This document shows positions 1-7,967 of a stretch of 64,000 nt of DNA, in pieces. The DNA is from Deltaproteobacteria bacterium. GTDB taxonomy: Bacteria > Desulfobacterota > GWC2-55-46. Each line of letters opens with the position of its first letter. The first letter of the stretch is position 1. The notes under the pieces are model-generated. The model ran no database searches. It saw only the letters and a program-made list of their open reading frames with translations, and had not been told where the DNA came from. The stretch covers positions 1 through 64,000 of the forward strand of contig JACPGB010000025.1 of NCBI GenBank assembly GCA_016182655.1, read 5' to 3'. The position numbers and the translations under genes are program-made.

Positions 1-22
1 GGGGGCTTTTTTCCCCATCAAT

Positions 23-65
23 GCCTGTGGCGGATTGCCGCAGGCCGAGGGGCGGATTGCCGCAG
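23..65. repeat. REP-like palindrome with a half-copy beside it
   Basis: Positions 23-31 (GCCTGTGGC) pair with 37-45 (GCCGCAGGC) around a GGATT loop, with one G-T pair. The core GGCGGATTGCCGCAG recurs at 51-65. The window also opens with GGGGGC followed by a T run, which looks like the tail of a terminator of a gene outside the window. Nothing coding is supported in 1-278. Confidence 0.5.
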
Positions 66-278
66 TTTTTAGAAAAAATCCTTGCGATGCATTTCGGGAA
101 GGGCCGAGCTGTCGCTCGAGTGAGAAAAAACGGCGCAGGAAAAAACAGCTCCCGTCCGCTTGAAATAAGAAAAAAAGAGTGGATTGACGGGTTTGCCCAA
201 GCTATAATCTATTATCCTGAAAAACGATTTTTTCAAAAATTGCGGCAAACTTTCCTGCCGTCCCGTTGAATTCCGTTT

Positions 279-2006
279 ATGCGGATCAAGGTAAAAATAG
301 TCATCCTCATAGTGACGACGCTTGCGCTGATCCTCTTCGTCGCCGCCTATTACAATCAAAGGGCGGTGGAGAGGGACCAGGAGGGGGTGCTCCTTGAGGA
401 CGCCGACAAGATAGTCAGGGAAATCGAGTTTACTATCGCGATGGGGGGCGAGGCGGCGCAGAGGCCCGCGAACAGGAGCGTTGAGGAGATGGCCTACCTG
501 AGCTCCTTCCGGATCATGAACGAGGACTCCGCGAAGTCCGTCCCGGACCCGAACCTCAACGACGCCAAGAGGGAGAGGATCACGGCGGCGCTCAGCGAGA
601 GCCTGGAAAAGCTCCTGTATCTCTCCACCCACATAACGAGGATAGACATAGTCCTCTTCGAACAGGACGGCACGCTCGACCCGTTCTTCTCCAAGATAAA
701 GAGGCACGCGACACAAACACAGCTCACGCTCGAATATATAAGCGAGGTCAAGAACGGGAGGCCGGTCGTCGTCCAGGAGTCGCAGGGCGACTCCAAGTAC
801 TTGAGCGTGCTCATGCCCGTAAGATACGGCAAGCTCATTATCGGCATGGCGGGCGTGAAGGCGTCGAGCGAGGCGATGAACACGCTCCTGACCTCGAAAA
901 AACAGACGACGCTCGCCGTGGCGCTCATCGCCGTCGTCGTCATAGCGGCGGTCCTGATACTCTCCATGAACCAGATGGTAAACAGGCCCATACAGAACCT
1001 CTTGTCCGCCATATCCGAGGTCAAGGAGGGCAACTTAAGGGTCGCCGTCGCCTCGGCGGCGAACGACGAGCTCGGGTTGCTCACCGAGCATTTCAACTCG
1101 ATGGTCGACACCATCAGGCGGAGCTCGGAGGAAAGGGAGTTCCTCCTCAAGGAGATAAACAGGCACAACGACGAGCTCCAGACCAGGATCCAGGGCGCGA
1201 CCGAGGAGCTTGTAAAAAGGAACGAGGAATTGTCTCTCGCCAACCAGTCGATATACGACATACAGAAAAAGCTCGGGCACTCGAGGAGGCTCGCGGCCGT
1301 GGGCCAGCTCGCGGCGACCGTCGCGCACGAGCTCGGGACGCCGCTCCACTCGGTCTCCGGCCACCTCCAGCTCCTCATGGAGGAGCCGGGGCTCACAACG
1401 GATTCGACGAGGCGGCTTACCATCATGCAGTCCCAGCTCGAGAGGATCATAACGAGCATACAGAACATACTCGACACCACGAGACAGCCGGAATCAAGGC
1501 CCGACCTCGTGGACTTAAACGAGCTCCTCGAAGACCTCGGCATATTGGTCATGCCCGAGACCATTTCGAAAGGCATAAGGATCACGAAGGCGTTCGGGGC
1601 CGACCTGCCGCTTGTATACGGGTCGAAGTCGAAGCTCGAGGAGGTCTTCCTGAACCTCATCGACAACGCGATAGACGCGCTCCCCGGCGCCGGGGTAGTA
1701 TCGATAGAAACGAAGAGGGCGGCGAGCCCCGAGGGGATGCCGCTTAAGACCGAAGGCCTCGGGAGGGTCCCCTGGGTCGAGGTCACGATCAGGGACAACG
1801 GCAGGGGCATACCTGAAGCGCTCCTCAAGGACATATTCAAGCCATTCTACACGACCAAGGCGCACGGCAAGGGGACCGGGCTCGGGCTCGCCATCTCGCA
1901 GGAGATAGTGACCGGGTATCACGGGTTCCTGACCGTCGAGAGCGAACCACAAAAAGGGAGCGCCTTCAGGGTGCTCCTGCCATCATTGGAGAAGACCAAC
2001 GTATGA
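279..2006 (+). CDS. Membrane sensor histidine kinase (HAMP, HisKA, HATPase)
   Basis: This 575-residue inner-membrane kinase should autophosphorylate and pass phosphate to the regulator encoded next. Seen in the sequence: a transmembrane segment at about residues 5-24, an extracytoplasmic region to about 206, a second membrane segment at about 207-229, HAMP, a coiled-coil stretch (about 283-340), then HisKA with phospho-acceptor H350 in HELGTPLHS. The ATPase domain has an N box (NLIDNAIDAL, about 457), DNGRGI (about 506) and GTGLGLAI (about 532). The stop overlaps the start of the next gene in an ATGA, so the two are translationally coupled. The sensed signal cannot be told; the periplasmic part has no motif I recognise. 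No good ribosome binding site precedes the ATG, so the start is the least certain point. Confidence 0.93.
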   Translation: MRIKVKIVILIVTTLALILFVAAYYNQRAVERDQEGVLLEDADKIVREIEFTIAMGGEAAQRPANRSVEEMAYLSSFRIMNEDSAKSVPDPNLNDAKRERITAALSESLEKLLYLSTHITRIDIVLFEQDGTLDPFFSKIKRHATQTQLTLEYISEVKNGRPVVVQESQGDSKYLSVLMPVRYGKLIIGMAGVKASSEAMNTLLTSKKQTTLAVALIAVVVIAAVLILSMNQMVNRPIQNLLSAISEVKEGNLRVAVASAANDELGLLTEHFNSMVDTIRRSSEEREFLLKEINRHNDELQTRIQGATEELVKRNEELSLANQSIYDIQKKLGHSRRLAAVGQLAATVAHELGTPLHSVSGHLQLLMEEPGLTTDSTRRLTIMQSQLERIITSIQNILDTTRQPESRPDLVDLNELLEDLGILVMPETISKGIRITKAFGADLPLVYGSKSKLEEVFLNLIDNAIDALPGAGVVSIETKRAASPEGMPLKTEGLGRVPWVEVTIRDNGRGIPEALLKDIFKPFYTTKAHGKGTGLGLAISQEIVTGYHGFLTVESEPQKGSAFRVLLPSLEKTNV

Positions 2007-3376
2007 AAGCGCATTCGATCCTTGTAGTAGACGACGACCTTGTGGCGGCGGAGCTCCTCTCCGAGGTGCTCTCCAAGGAAGGCTACCGGGTCGAGCTCGC
2101 CACGAGCGGCGAGGAGGCCGTGAAAAAAGGAGAGGCCATGGGCTTCGACCTCGTCATCACCGACCTCCGGATGCCGGAGTTCGGAGGGCTCGACGTGCTC
2201 GGCGCATTCAAGCGCATGAGCCATGACACGATGACGATAGTCATAACGGCCTTCGGCTCGTTCGAGACCGCGATAGAGGCGATACAGAACGGGGCCTACG
2301 ACTATATAGTCAAGCCCTTCAAGATGGACGACATAAAGCAGAAGGTCGCCAGGTGCCTCGAGCAGAAGGCGCTCCTCAGGAAGAAGTCGACGGCCGTCAC
2401 CTCGACCGAAGGCTTCGCGTTCAAGACGATCATCGGGTCGAGCCCGAAGATGCTCGAGATATACAAGACCGTCGCGCGCGTCGCCGGGAGCGACGTCCCG
2501 GTCCTCATCATGGGAGAGAGCGGCACGGGCAAGGAGCTCATAGCAAAGGCGATACACGACAACAGCCCGCGCTCGAAGGAGCCGTACATCGTCATAAACT
2601 GCGCGGCCTTCCCGGAAAACCTGCTTGAGAGCGAGCTCTTCGGCTATATGAAGGGGGCGTTCACTAACGCCCTTACCGATAAAAAGGGCCTTTTGGAAGA
2701 AGCGAACGGCGGGACGTGTTTTCTGGACGAGATAGGCGACATGCCGCTGAACCTCCAGGTAAAGTTATTGCGCGTCTTGCAGAAGGGCGAAATACGGAGG
2801 ATCGGCGCGAACCAGAACATCCCGGTGAACGTGAGGTTCCTCGCCGCGACGAACAAAGACCTTGGCGCGATGGTCAAGTCCCGGCAGTTCAGGGAGGACC
2901 TCTTCTACAGGCTCCATGTGGTGACGATAACTCTGCCGCCGCTACGCGATCACCCCGAGGATATCCCCCTCCTCGTCGACCACTTCTTCCAGAAGGCGAT
3001 AAACAAGACGAAGAAGGACGTCCACGGCATTTCGAAAGAGGCGATGGACATGCTCGCGAGGTTCAACTGGCCGGGAAACATCCGTCAGCTTGAGAACGTG
3101 ATAGAGAGGGCGCTCGCGCTCACCAGCAACAAGGTCCTCCTATCATCCGACATCCCCTCCGAGCTCCACGACCCGGAAGTCCATTTCGCGGAAGAGAGGC
3201 CCGGGACGCTCCGGACGCTCGAAGAGATAAAGCTCGATTACATCGAGCAGATACTTAAGCACACCGGCGGCAACCAGAACATGGCCGCCGAAATACTCGG
3301 CATCGACAGGAAGACGCTCTACCGGATACTCAAGAGGACCAAGGAAGACAGGGTCGAAGGAGAAGAGGATGAGTAG
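2003..3376 (+). CDS. Sigma-54-dependent response regulator, NtrC family
   Basis: The 457-residue protein has three domains: an N-terminal receiver with phospho-acceptor D54 (VITDLRMPE), a central AAA+ ATPase with Walker A GESGTGKE and Walker B FLDEIGD, and a C-terminal Fis-type helix-turn-helix (NMAAEILGIDRKTLYRILKR). It should activate sigma-54 RNA polymerase at promoters of the -24/-12 class once phosphorylated by the upstream kinase. The sigma-54 contact loop reads GAFTNA (residues 218-223) rather than the canonical GAFTGA; the fifth position is Asn. Start and stop are firm because it overlaps the kinase by 4 bp. Targets are unknown, but a strong sigma-54 promoter is present at 25260 in this window. 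Confidence 0.95.
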   Translation: MKAHSILVVDDDLVAAELLSEVLSKEGYRVELATSGEEAVKKGEAMGFDLVITDLRMPEFGGLDVLGAFKRMSHDTMTIVITAFGSFETAIEAIQNGAYDYIVKPFKMDDIKQKVARCLEQKALLRKKSTAVTSTEGFAFKTIIGSSPKMLEIYKTVARVAGSDVPVLIMGESGTGKELIAKAIHDNSPRSKEPYIVINCAAFPENLLESELFGYMKGAFTNALTDKKGLLEEANGGTCFLDEIGDMPLNLQVKLLRVLQKGEIRRIGANQNIPVNVRFLAATNKDLGAMVKSRQFREDLFYRLHVVTITLPPLRDHPEDIPLLVDHFFQKAINKTKKDVHGISKEAMDMLARFNWPGNIRQLENVIERALALTSNKVLLSSDIPSELHDPEVHFAEERPGTLRTLEEIKLDYIEQILKHTGGNQNMAAEILGIDRKTLYRILKRTKEDRVEGEEDE

Positions 3377-3393
3377 GGAAAGATATTAATTTC

Positions 3394-3424
3394 AATCGGT
3401 AAAAAAGGCCGATTATTTCGTTTC
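3394..3424 (+). terminator. Weak possible terminator after the two-component pair
   Basis: AATCGG (3394-3399) pairs with CCGATT (3409-3414) around an A-rich loop, followed by ATTTCGTTTC. The stem is only 6 bp and the T-tract is broken, so this is tentative. The rest of 3377-3636 holds a TATAAT-like hexamer at 3480 and the leader of the next gene. Confidence 0.3.
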
Positions 3425-3636
3425 TGAGCGCCCTGGCGGGAGGCTTGAAAAGTGGCCTTCAAATTTGCCGGGTTTTGTGTATAATATAGGCAGGATCAAC
3501 CCTTCAAAAAGAGACCTTCAGGAACAGCAGAAATGCTGCTTGAAGGTCCTCTGCGGATTTTTCAACTCTTCTAGGACCACTCATCTGGACCCCATAAAAA
3601 ACGAAGTTACCCTTTCTTTCGCAAGGAGGAGCCGTA

Positions 3637-6111
3637 GTGCGCATGAGAACAGGCGTAGGCATCCTTTCGTTGCTACTCGTTTTTATTCTGATGTCATGCG
3701 GGATCGGCAACGAGACTTCGTCGGATAAAACACTCTCCGCGGTCTCGGTTTCGCCGAACGGGTCGAGTATCGCACAGAGCGCCACAAGGCAGTTCGCGGC
3801 CTCCGGTACCTTCTCTGACGGGACCACGGAGGACCTGAGCCTGCGGGTCTCATGGACCTCGTCGGACGAATCCGTTGCGACCATAGACGCAAGCGGGCTT
3901 GCCACGGCAGTAGCCGAAGGCACGGCGACGATAACTGCCGAGTACGGGGGCGTCTCCGGGCCTGCGACGCTTACGGTCACCACCGCAACCATTTTATCAA
4001 TAGCCGTAACCCCGGCGGACCCTTCGATCGCAAAGGGCACCGCAAGGCAGTTCACGGCGACCGGGGCCTTCTCCGACGGGACGACGCAGGACCTGAGCGA
4101 GATGGTCTCATGGACCTCGTCGGACGAATCCGTTGCGACCATGGACGCAAGCGGGCTTGCCACAGGCGTAGCCGAAGGCGCGGCAACGATAACCGCGTCC
4201 TACGTCGGCCTCTCAGGCTCCACGACGCTTACGGTTACCTCCGCGACCATCTCTTCTATCGCTGTAACCCCGGCGGACCCGACGATCGCAGAGGGCATTG
4301 CAAGGCAATTTACGGCCACCGGTACCTTCTCTGACGGGACCACGCAGGACTTGAGCCTTCAGGCGGCATGGAATTCGTCGAACGAATCCGTTGCGACCAT
4401 GGACGCAAGCGGGCTTGCCACAGGCGTAGCCGAAGGCGCGGCAACGATAACCGCGTCCTACGGCGGCCTCTCAGGCTCCACGACGCTTACGGTTACCTTG
4501 GCCCATGGGGCTTCCTGGACATTACGGTCAACCCCTCATCTCTATGCGATTGCCTGGTCAGGCTCGTTGTTCGTTGCCGTGGGCAAGAACGGAGTGATCC
4601 TTACCTCGCCTGACGGTAATGTCTGGACCGAGCGCTCTTCGGGAACTACCAATGGCTTGTACGGCGTCACCTGGTCAGGCAGTCAGTTGGTTGCCGTAGG
4701 AGGGAGCGGTACAATCCTTACCTCTCCCGACGGCGTCACATGGACCGACCGCTCTTTAAGCTCTTCTAATTCTATAGAGGGGGTCGCATGGTCGGGTACT
4801 CAATTTGCCGCGGTGAGCATGAGCGGGGTCGTCTATACCTCGCCCGACGGCATCGACTGGACATGGAACTCTACGGGATATACAAATAAGAACCTGGAAG
4901 GCGTCGCCTCGTCAGGCTCTCAATGGGCGGCGGTGGGCGAGGGGGGCGAGATATTCACCTCGTCCGACGGCGTCACATGGACATGGCGCAATTCAGGGAC
5001 TAACGACTGGTTTTTTGGGATTACCTGGACCGGGTCCAAGTTCATTGCAGTAGGTGAAAACGGCGCGATAGTCACCTCTCCGGACGGGGTGACATGGACC
5101 GGTGAATCTTCAGGGACGGCTTCCACGCTGAGAGGGGTGGTTTCTGGCGAGCTTATAGTTGCTGTGGGCAATGTTGTAGTGACCTCTCCTGGGGACTGGA
5201 CAAAACGGCTGGATGGCTATTATCTATTCGGGGTAGCCTGGTCGGGCACCCGGTACGTCGCCGTTGGCCAGGGCGCGATACTTACCTCCGAGGACGGCAT
5301 TACATGGAATCCGGTCTCGGCAGGGATAGGCGACGACATAAACGATGTCTCCTGGTCAGGCGCAGGGTATGCCGCGGTAGGAAGCTCAGGTGCGGTCTTT
5401 ACCTCAGTTGACGGCTACATATGGACACCGCAGGATTCAGCGACGAGCTCAACCCTTGAAGGTATAGCCTGGTCAGGCTCTGAGTTCGTTGCCGCAGGAT
5501 GGTCTGGCGCGATCATTAACTCTCCGGATGGGGTTTTATGGACAGACCGGTCTAATTCGAATTACGGTAACCTGCGTGACATCGTCTGGTCTGGCACTCA
5601 GTTCGTGGCCGCGGAAAGCAGTAGTAATTTCTACATCTCCCCTGACGGGGTCACATGGACGCAGGTATCCTTAACGGCGAGCATCTACCCGCAAAGCATC
5701 ACCTGGTCAGGCTCTCAATTCGCGGCCGCAGGCTACACCGAGGTTGCCATTTCGCCTGACGGCATAACCTGGACGATCCACGATATGAGCACTTCCGGCT
5801 TTATTTACGGGATAACATCGTCAGGTTCTCTGTTTGTTGCCGTAGGCGACGGGGGCGCGATATTTACCTCTCCCGACGGGTCCGCATGGACACAGCAGGT
5901 CTCAGGGACCTCATCCAACCTGAAAGATGTAACCTGGTCGGGCGACCTTTTCGTATCGGTTGGGAGCGGCGGCACGGTCCTTACCTCCCCGGACGGTGTC
6001 GCATGGACGGTGCAGAGCTCGGGGACTACGGAAGACCTCAATTGCGTAAACTGGTCGGGCTCGCAGTTCGTGGTCATGGGCGCTAACGGAGTAGCGCTCA
6101 CCTCGCCTTGA
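3637..6111 (+). CDS. Surface lipoprotein: three Big_2 Ig-like domains plus 14 propeller repeats
   Basis: The 824-residue protein begins with a lipoprotein signal; the lipobox LMSC puts the lipidated Cys at residue 21. Residues 33-288 are three Ig-like (Big_2) domains of exactly 86 residues. From about 289 to the end there are 14 repeats of roughly 39 residues built on WSGSxFVAVGxxGxIxTSPDGVTWT, as in BNR/YCF48-like beta-propellers; 14 would make two seven-bladed propellers. Repeat 6 (about residues 507-538) is degenerate. GTG at 3637 is chosen because AAGGAGGA (3623-3630) sits 6 bp upstream; ATG at 3643 is the alternative. Binding or adhesion at the cell surface is inferred from domain types; no enzyme motif is visible. 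Confidence 0.88.
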   Translation: MRMRTGVGILSLLLVFILMSCGIGNETSSDKTLSAVSVSPNGSSIAQSATRQFAASGTFSDGTTEDLSLRVSWTSSDESVATIDASGLATAVAEGTATITAEYGGVSGPATLTVTTATILSIAVTPADPSIAKGTARQFTATGAFSDGTTQDLSEMVSWTSSDESVATMDASGLATGVAEGAATITASYVGLSGSTTLTVTSATISSIAVTPADPTIAEGIARQFTATGTFSDGTTQDLSLQAAWNSSNESVATMDASGLATGVAEGAATITASYGGLSGSTTLTVTLAHGASWTLRSTPHLYAIAWSGSLFVAVGKNGVILTSPDGNVWTERSSGTTNGLYGVTWSGSQLVAVGGSGTILTSPDGVTWTDRSLSSSNSIEGVAWSGTQFAAVSMSGVVYTSPDGIDWTWNSTGYTNKNLEGVASSGSQWAAVGEGGEIFTSSDGVTWTWRNSGTNDWFFGITWTGSKFIAVGENGAIVTSPDGVTWTGESSGTASTLRGVVSGELIVAVGNVVVTSPGDWTKRLDGYYLFGVAWSGTRYVAVGQGAILTSEDGITWNPVSAGIGDDINDVSWSGAGYAAVGSSGAVFTSVDGYIWTPQDSATSSTLEGIAWSGSEFVAAGWSGAIINSPDGVLWTDRSNSNYGNLRDIVWSGTQFVAAESSSNFYISPDGVTWTQVSLTASIYPQSITWSGSQFAAAGYTEVAISPDGITWTIHDMSTSGFIYGITSSGSLFVAVGDGGAIFTSPDGSAWTQQVSGTSSNLKDVTWSGDLFVSVGSGGTVLTSPDGVAWTVQSSGTTEDLNCVNWSGSQFVVMGANGVALTSP
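3739..4512 (+). repeat. Three tandem 258-bp units coding for Big_2 domains
   Basis: The same landmark (TGG followed by ACCTCG or AATTCG) falls at 3853, 4111 and 4369, an exact 258-bp period (86 codons). Units 2 and 3 are nearly identical over about 115 bp from 4126 and 4384, while unit 1 is more diverged. This points to recent duplication or gene conversion inside the lipoprotein gene. Confidence 0.85.
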
Positions 6112-6209
6112 TGGACAAATACGCCATAGACCGGCCCGGAAAAAACGACTAAATCTTGAGTTCGCGTTTTAACCGCGCATCATCCATTTAGCGCGGGCTC
6201 GGCCTTGGT

Positions 6210-6236
6210 GGTTGGGCTACGCTTTTTAGCCCAACC
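6210..6236. repeat. Short palindrome, REP-like
   Basis: GGTTGGGCTA (6210-6219) pairs perfectly with TAGCCCAACC (6227-6236) over a CGCTTTT loop. It lies between the lipoprotein gene and the tRNA-linked repeat. A related but distinct palindrome is at 7237-7253. The 6112-6412 gap otherwise holds the direct repeat and one further palindrome listed below. Confidence 0.55.
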
Positions 6237-6244
6237 AACGTTAC

Positions 6245-6308
6245 TCAAGTCCCGTCAATAAAAAAGCCAGCCTCTTCAGGCTGGCTTTAGTGCCGAAAGG
6301 GGGACTCG
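6245..6308. repeat. Direct repeat copy 1 resembling terminator plus tRNA-Leu 3' end
   Basis: About 60 bp here match 7501-7566: a CCCGTCAA lead, a 10-bp hairpin (AAAGCCAGCC / GGCTGGCTTT), then AGTGCCGAAAGGGGGACTC. That last piece mirrors the reverse-strand 3' end of tRNA-Leu at 7740-7760 (GTGCCGAAG then GGGGGACTC). Similarity continues to a GCTCCGACCCG at about 6337, also found at about 7602. The two copies flank an AT-rich gene, so they look like attachment-site or duplication scars. Confidence 0.6.
6263..6288. terminator. Hairpin terminator inside repeat copy 1
   Basis: AAAGCCAGCC (6263-6272) and GGCTGGCTTT (6279-6288) form a 10-bp stem with a TCTTCA loop, preceded by an A run. On the minus strand that A run becomes the T-tract, so the hairpin could end transcripts coming leftward from the SEC-C gene. 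Confidence 0.5.
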
Positions 6309-6359
6309 GTCTCCGCTTGAGGCTCCCGCCTCTGTGCTCCGACCCGCAGGTTTTTAGAA

Positions 6360-6391
6360 CTGGATTCCCGAGGTTGAATGCGGGAATCCAG
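6360..6391. repeat. Dispersed palindrome with CTGGATTCCCG arms, copy 1
   Basis: CTGGATTCCCG (6360-6370) and CGGGAATCCAG (6381-6391) form an 11-bp perfect inverted repeat. Related copies with ATTCCCGC/GCGGGAAT arms occur at 38492-38517 and 48347-48370. All three lie just outside coding sequence. Confidence 0.6.
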
Positions 6392-6412
6392 GCGCGGTTT
6401 TCCAACCGCGCC

Positions 6413-7194
6413 TTATTTTCCATGGCATCGTTTGTATTTTAATCCACTCCCGCAGGGGCATTGATCATTTCTGCCAATTTTTTTCTTTAGTGGTGGGATA
6501 GAATATTCAACTATTGGAGGATGTAGTCCTTCGATAGTAGACACCTCTTTAGTTTCTTTTGGTTGTTCTTGTTGAAGTTTTTTCGAATATCCTGGCTTCA
6601 AAGTTTTTAATACTTCGTGCGCAATCTGTCGGATAGCAACACGTGCAGCTCCCTGTAAAGGTCTTTTGTCTCCCCCCTCATTTATCATCCAGCCTAAAGA
6701 ATTATCTTTAGAAATCGCAGCATAATCTTCATCCAGATCAGGGTCTACATGTCCACCTCCGTCTTGATTGCAGGCAGCCAAGATGAGTTGTTTTCTTGTT
6801 AGAGTTCTGCGCTGATTATCAATAAATGCGATTTTATTCCACCACTCCTCAAAATTTACATGTTTTGCTTGAGTTAGTTTGTCATCGAGCATTGCTATAT
6901 ATCGTGTTTCTAGCGGGCCACAGTAAAAACTGACAAGGCCTCCGTGTGACAATAAATTACTCGGATCGTAATCTGATGCTGAATCTATAAACTTGCAATT
7001 CTTTTTATCAAGCTGACCTAACAATGATTTAGAATTTTTTGTGTCGTGAACCAATATTCGAATCGCCAAAGCAAGACGCTTGGCTTCGCTTTCGAAGCCA
7101 GCGTCAAAGAATCGGCGGAAGACTCCATAAAGGAGATTTGTTCTTTTAGATGCGTTTCAAGATCTTCTTGGGTGAGTTTTCTCTTCGGATTCAT
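6413..7194 (-). pseudogene. SEC-C motif protein, frameshifted
   Basis: The C-terminus carries a zinc-binding SEC-C motif (CPCGSGLKYKRCHG). The uninterrupted reading frame runs 7069-6413 from a TTG, but coding sense continues upstream in two frames. From ATG 7194 the first frame reads MNPKRKLTQEDL... to SSADS; the other frame then continues FDAGFESEAKRLA and on through IRILVHDT. The jump falls at the three A of 7106-7108; one extra T on the minus strand would restore a single protein of about 260 residues. It is therefore either a decayed gene or a sequencing indel. The gene is clearly richer in A+T than its neighbours and lies between direct repeats, which suggests transfer. The central region (ACNQDGGGHVDPDLDEDY) is conserved-looking, but I cannot assign it a function. 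Confidence 0.75.
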
Positions 7195-7236
7195 AAATTT
7201 TATCTATCGAATTACTGAGTTTTGTAGTTTTGTAGG

Positions 7237-7253
7237 GTGGGCTCAGCCCACCA
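7237..7253. repeat. Short palindrome, REP-like
   Basis: GGTGGGC (7237-7243) pairs with GCCCACC (7247-7253) across TCA. The TGTAGGGTGGGCT context is of the kind seen in dispersed palindromic units. It sits between the SEC-C gene and the small helical gene. Confidence 0.45.
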
Positions 7254-7274
7254 TCTGAATAGTCCTGCACAGGC

Positions 7275-7478
7275 TCAAGGCGTTTCGCTGAACCTCTTGC
7301 GCTTAGCTTCCCTTAGTACGCTTACGAGCTCTTTGAATTCTTTTTCCATGCGCTTCATGCCTCGTTTCAGTCCGAGGACGAACTCCGAGAGCTCTATGGC
7401 GAGCTCTATCTTTTTACCGCGCGACATCTTGCGGTAGGCCTCCATCTGCCTCGCTTTCAATTCCTCGCGTATGCACAT
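7275..7478 (-). CDS. Small helical protein, unknown function
   Basis: The 67-residue product is highly charged and predicted mostly helical, with a KKIELAIELSEFVLGLKR segment typical of short helical proteins encoded next to nucleotidyltransferase- or toxin-type genes. I start it at ATG 7478; a TTG nine codons upstream (7505) would run into the direct repeat. Neither start has a strong ribosome binding site. It lies inside the repeat-bounded island with the SEC-C gene and has no visible partner toxin. The family link is a resemblance only. Confidence 0.5.
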   Translation of the reverse strand: MCIREELKARQMEAYRKMSRGKKIELAIELSEFVLGLKRGMKRMEKEFKELVSVLREAKRKRFSETP

Positions 7479-7500
7479 ATTTTTGACTCTATCACTGGAG

Positions 7501-7566
7501 CTCAAGGCCCGTCAAATAAAAAAGCCAGCCTGTTCAGGCTGGCTTTAGTGCCTAAAGGGGGGACTC
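7501..7566. repeat. Direct repeat copy 2 resembling terminator plus tRNA-Leu 3' end
   Basis: This matches 6245-6308: AAAGCCAGCC hairpin (7521-7545) followed by AGTGCCTAAAGGGGGGACTC, close to the reverse-strand 3' end of the real tRNA-Leu at 7740. The stretch up to about 7690 has no gene; it contains GCTCCGACCCG again and a CCTCATCCTGAGG palindrome (about 7630). Confidence 0.6.
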
Positions 7567-7703
7567 TGAGGTCTACGCTCATCGACATCCCTGTCTCTTC
7601 GCTCCGACCCGGACTTTCTCGCTTCCGGCCTCATCCTGAGGCCTTTTCCTCGCACTTGCTCGGCGCTCGAAAGTTGTTCGAGTCCTCATTGGCATAAAAA
7701 AAT

Positions 7704-7732
7704 AAAAAGGGTCAGGAAAACCTGACCCTTTT
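7704..7732 (-). terminator. Strong terminator for tRNA-Leu
   Basis: GGGTCAGG (7709-7716) pairs with CCTGACCC (7721-7728) over AAAA, extended by A/T runs on both sides, so it can work in either direction. It begins just 8 bp beyond the tRNA CCA end. Confidence 0.85.
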
Positions 7733-7739
7733 ATTTTTT

Positions 7740-7824
<85 letters not shown>

Positions 7825-7860
7825 GTTTTGCAACGAGGGATTGTAACCTTTGAGAAATCA

Positions 7861-7882
7861 AATGCCGCGGGGAGGCGGCATT
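7861..7882 (-). terminator. Hairpin after secG, possible terminator or processing site
   Basis: AATGCCGC (7861-7868) pairs with GCGGCATT (7875-7882) over GGGGAG. On the minus strand it is followed by TGATTTCTC, a weak T-tract. It lies between secG and tRNA-Leu, so it may terminate the glycolytic operon or help release the tRNA. Confidence 0.4.
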
Positions 7883-7967
7883 CGTATTAAACTATCATGA
7901 GCCTTCGATTCAAGTCAAGCGGTATTGAATGGATTTTCTGACGATCCGGCCCGTTTTTTTGAATCCC

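Noticed and set aside
184-208. TTGACG plus TATAAT before the first kinase gene
   Set aside because: The spacer is only 13 bp, too short for a sigma-70 promoter; the TATAAT alone is not enough.
3453-3470. Possible sigma-54 site before the lipoprotein gene (TGGCC...TTTGCC)
   Set aside because: Spacing between the GG and GC elements is 11 instead of 10 and the -24 half is poor.
4500-6111. CRISPR-like periodic repeats
   Set aside because: The periodicity is coding: each unit translates to a WSGS...TSPDGVTW propeller repeat, with synonymous drift and no constant direct repeat.
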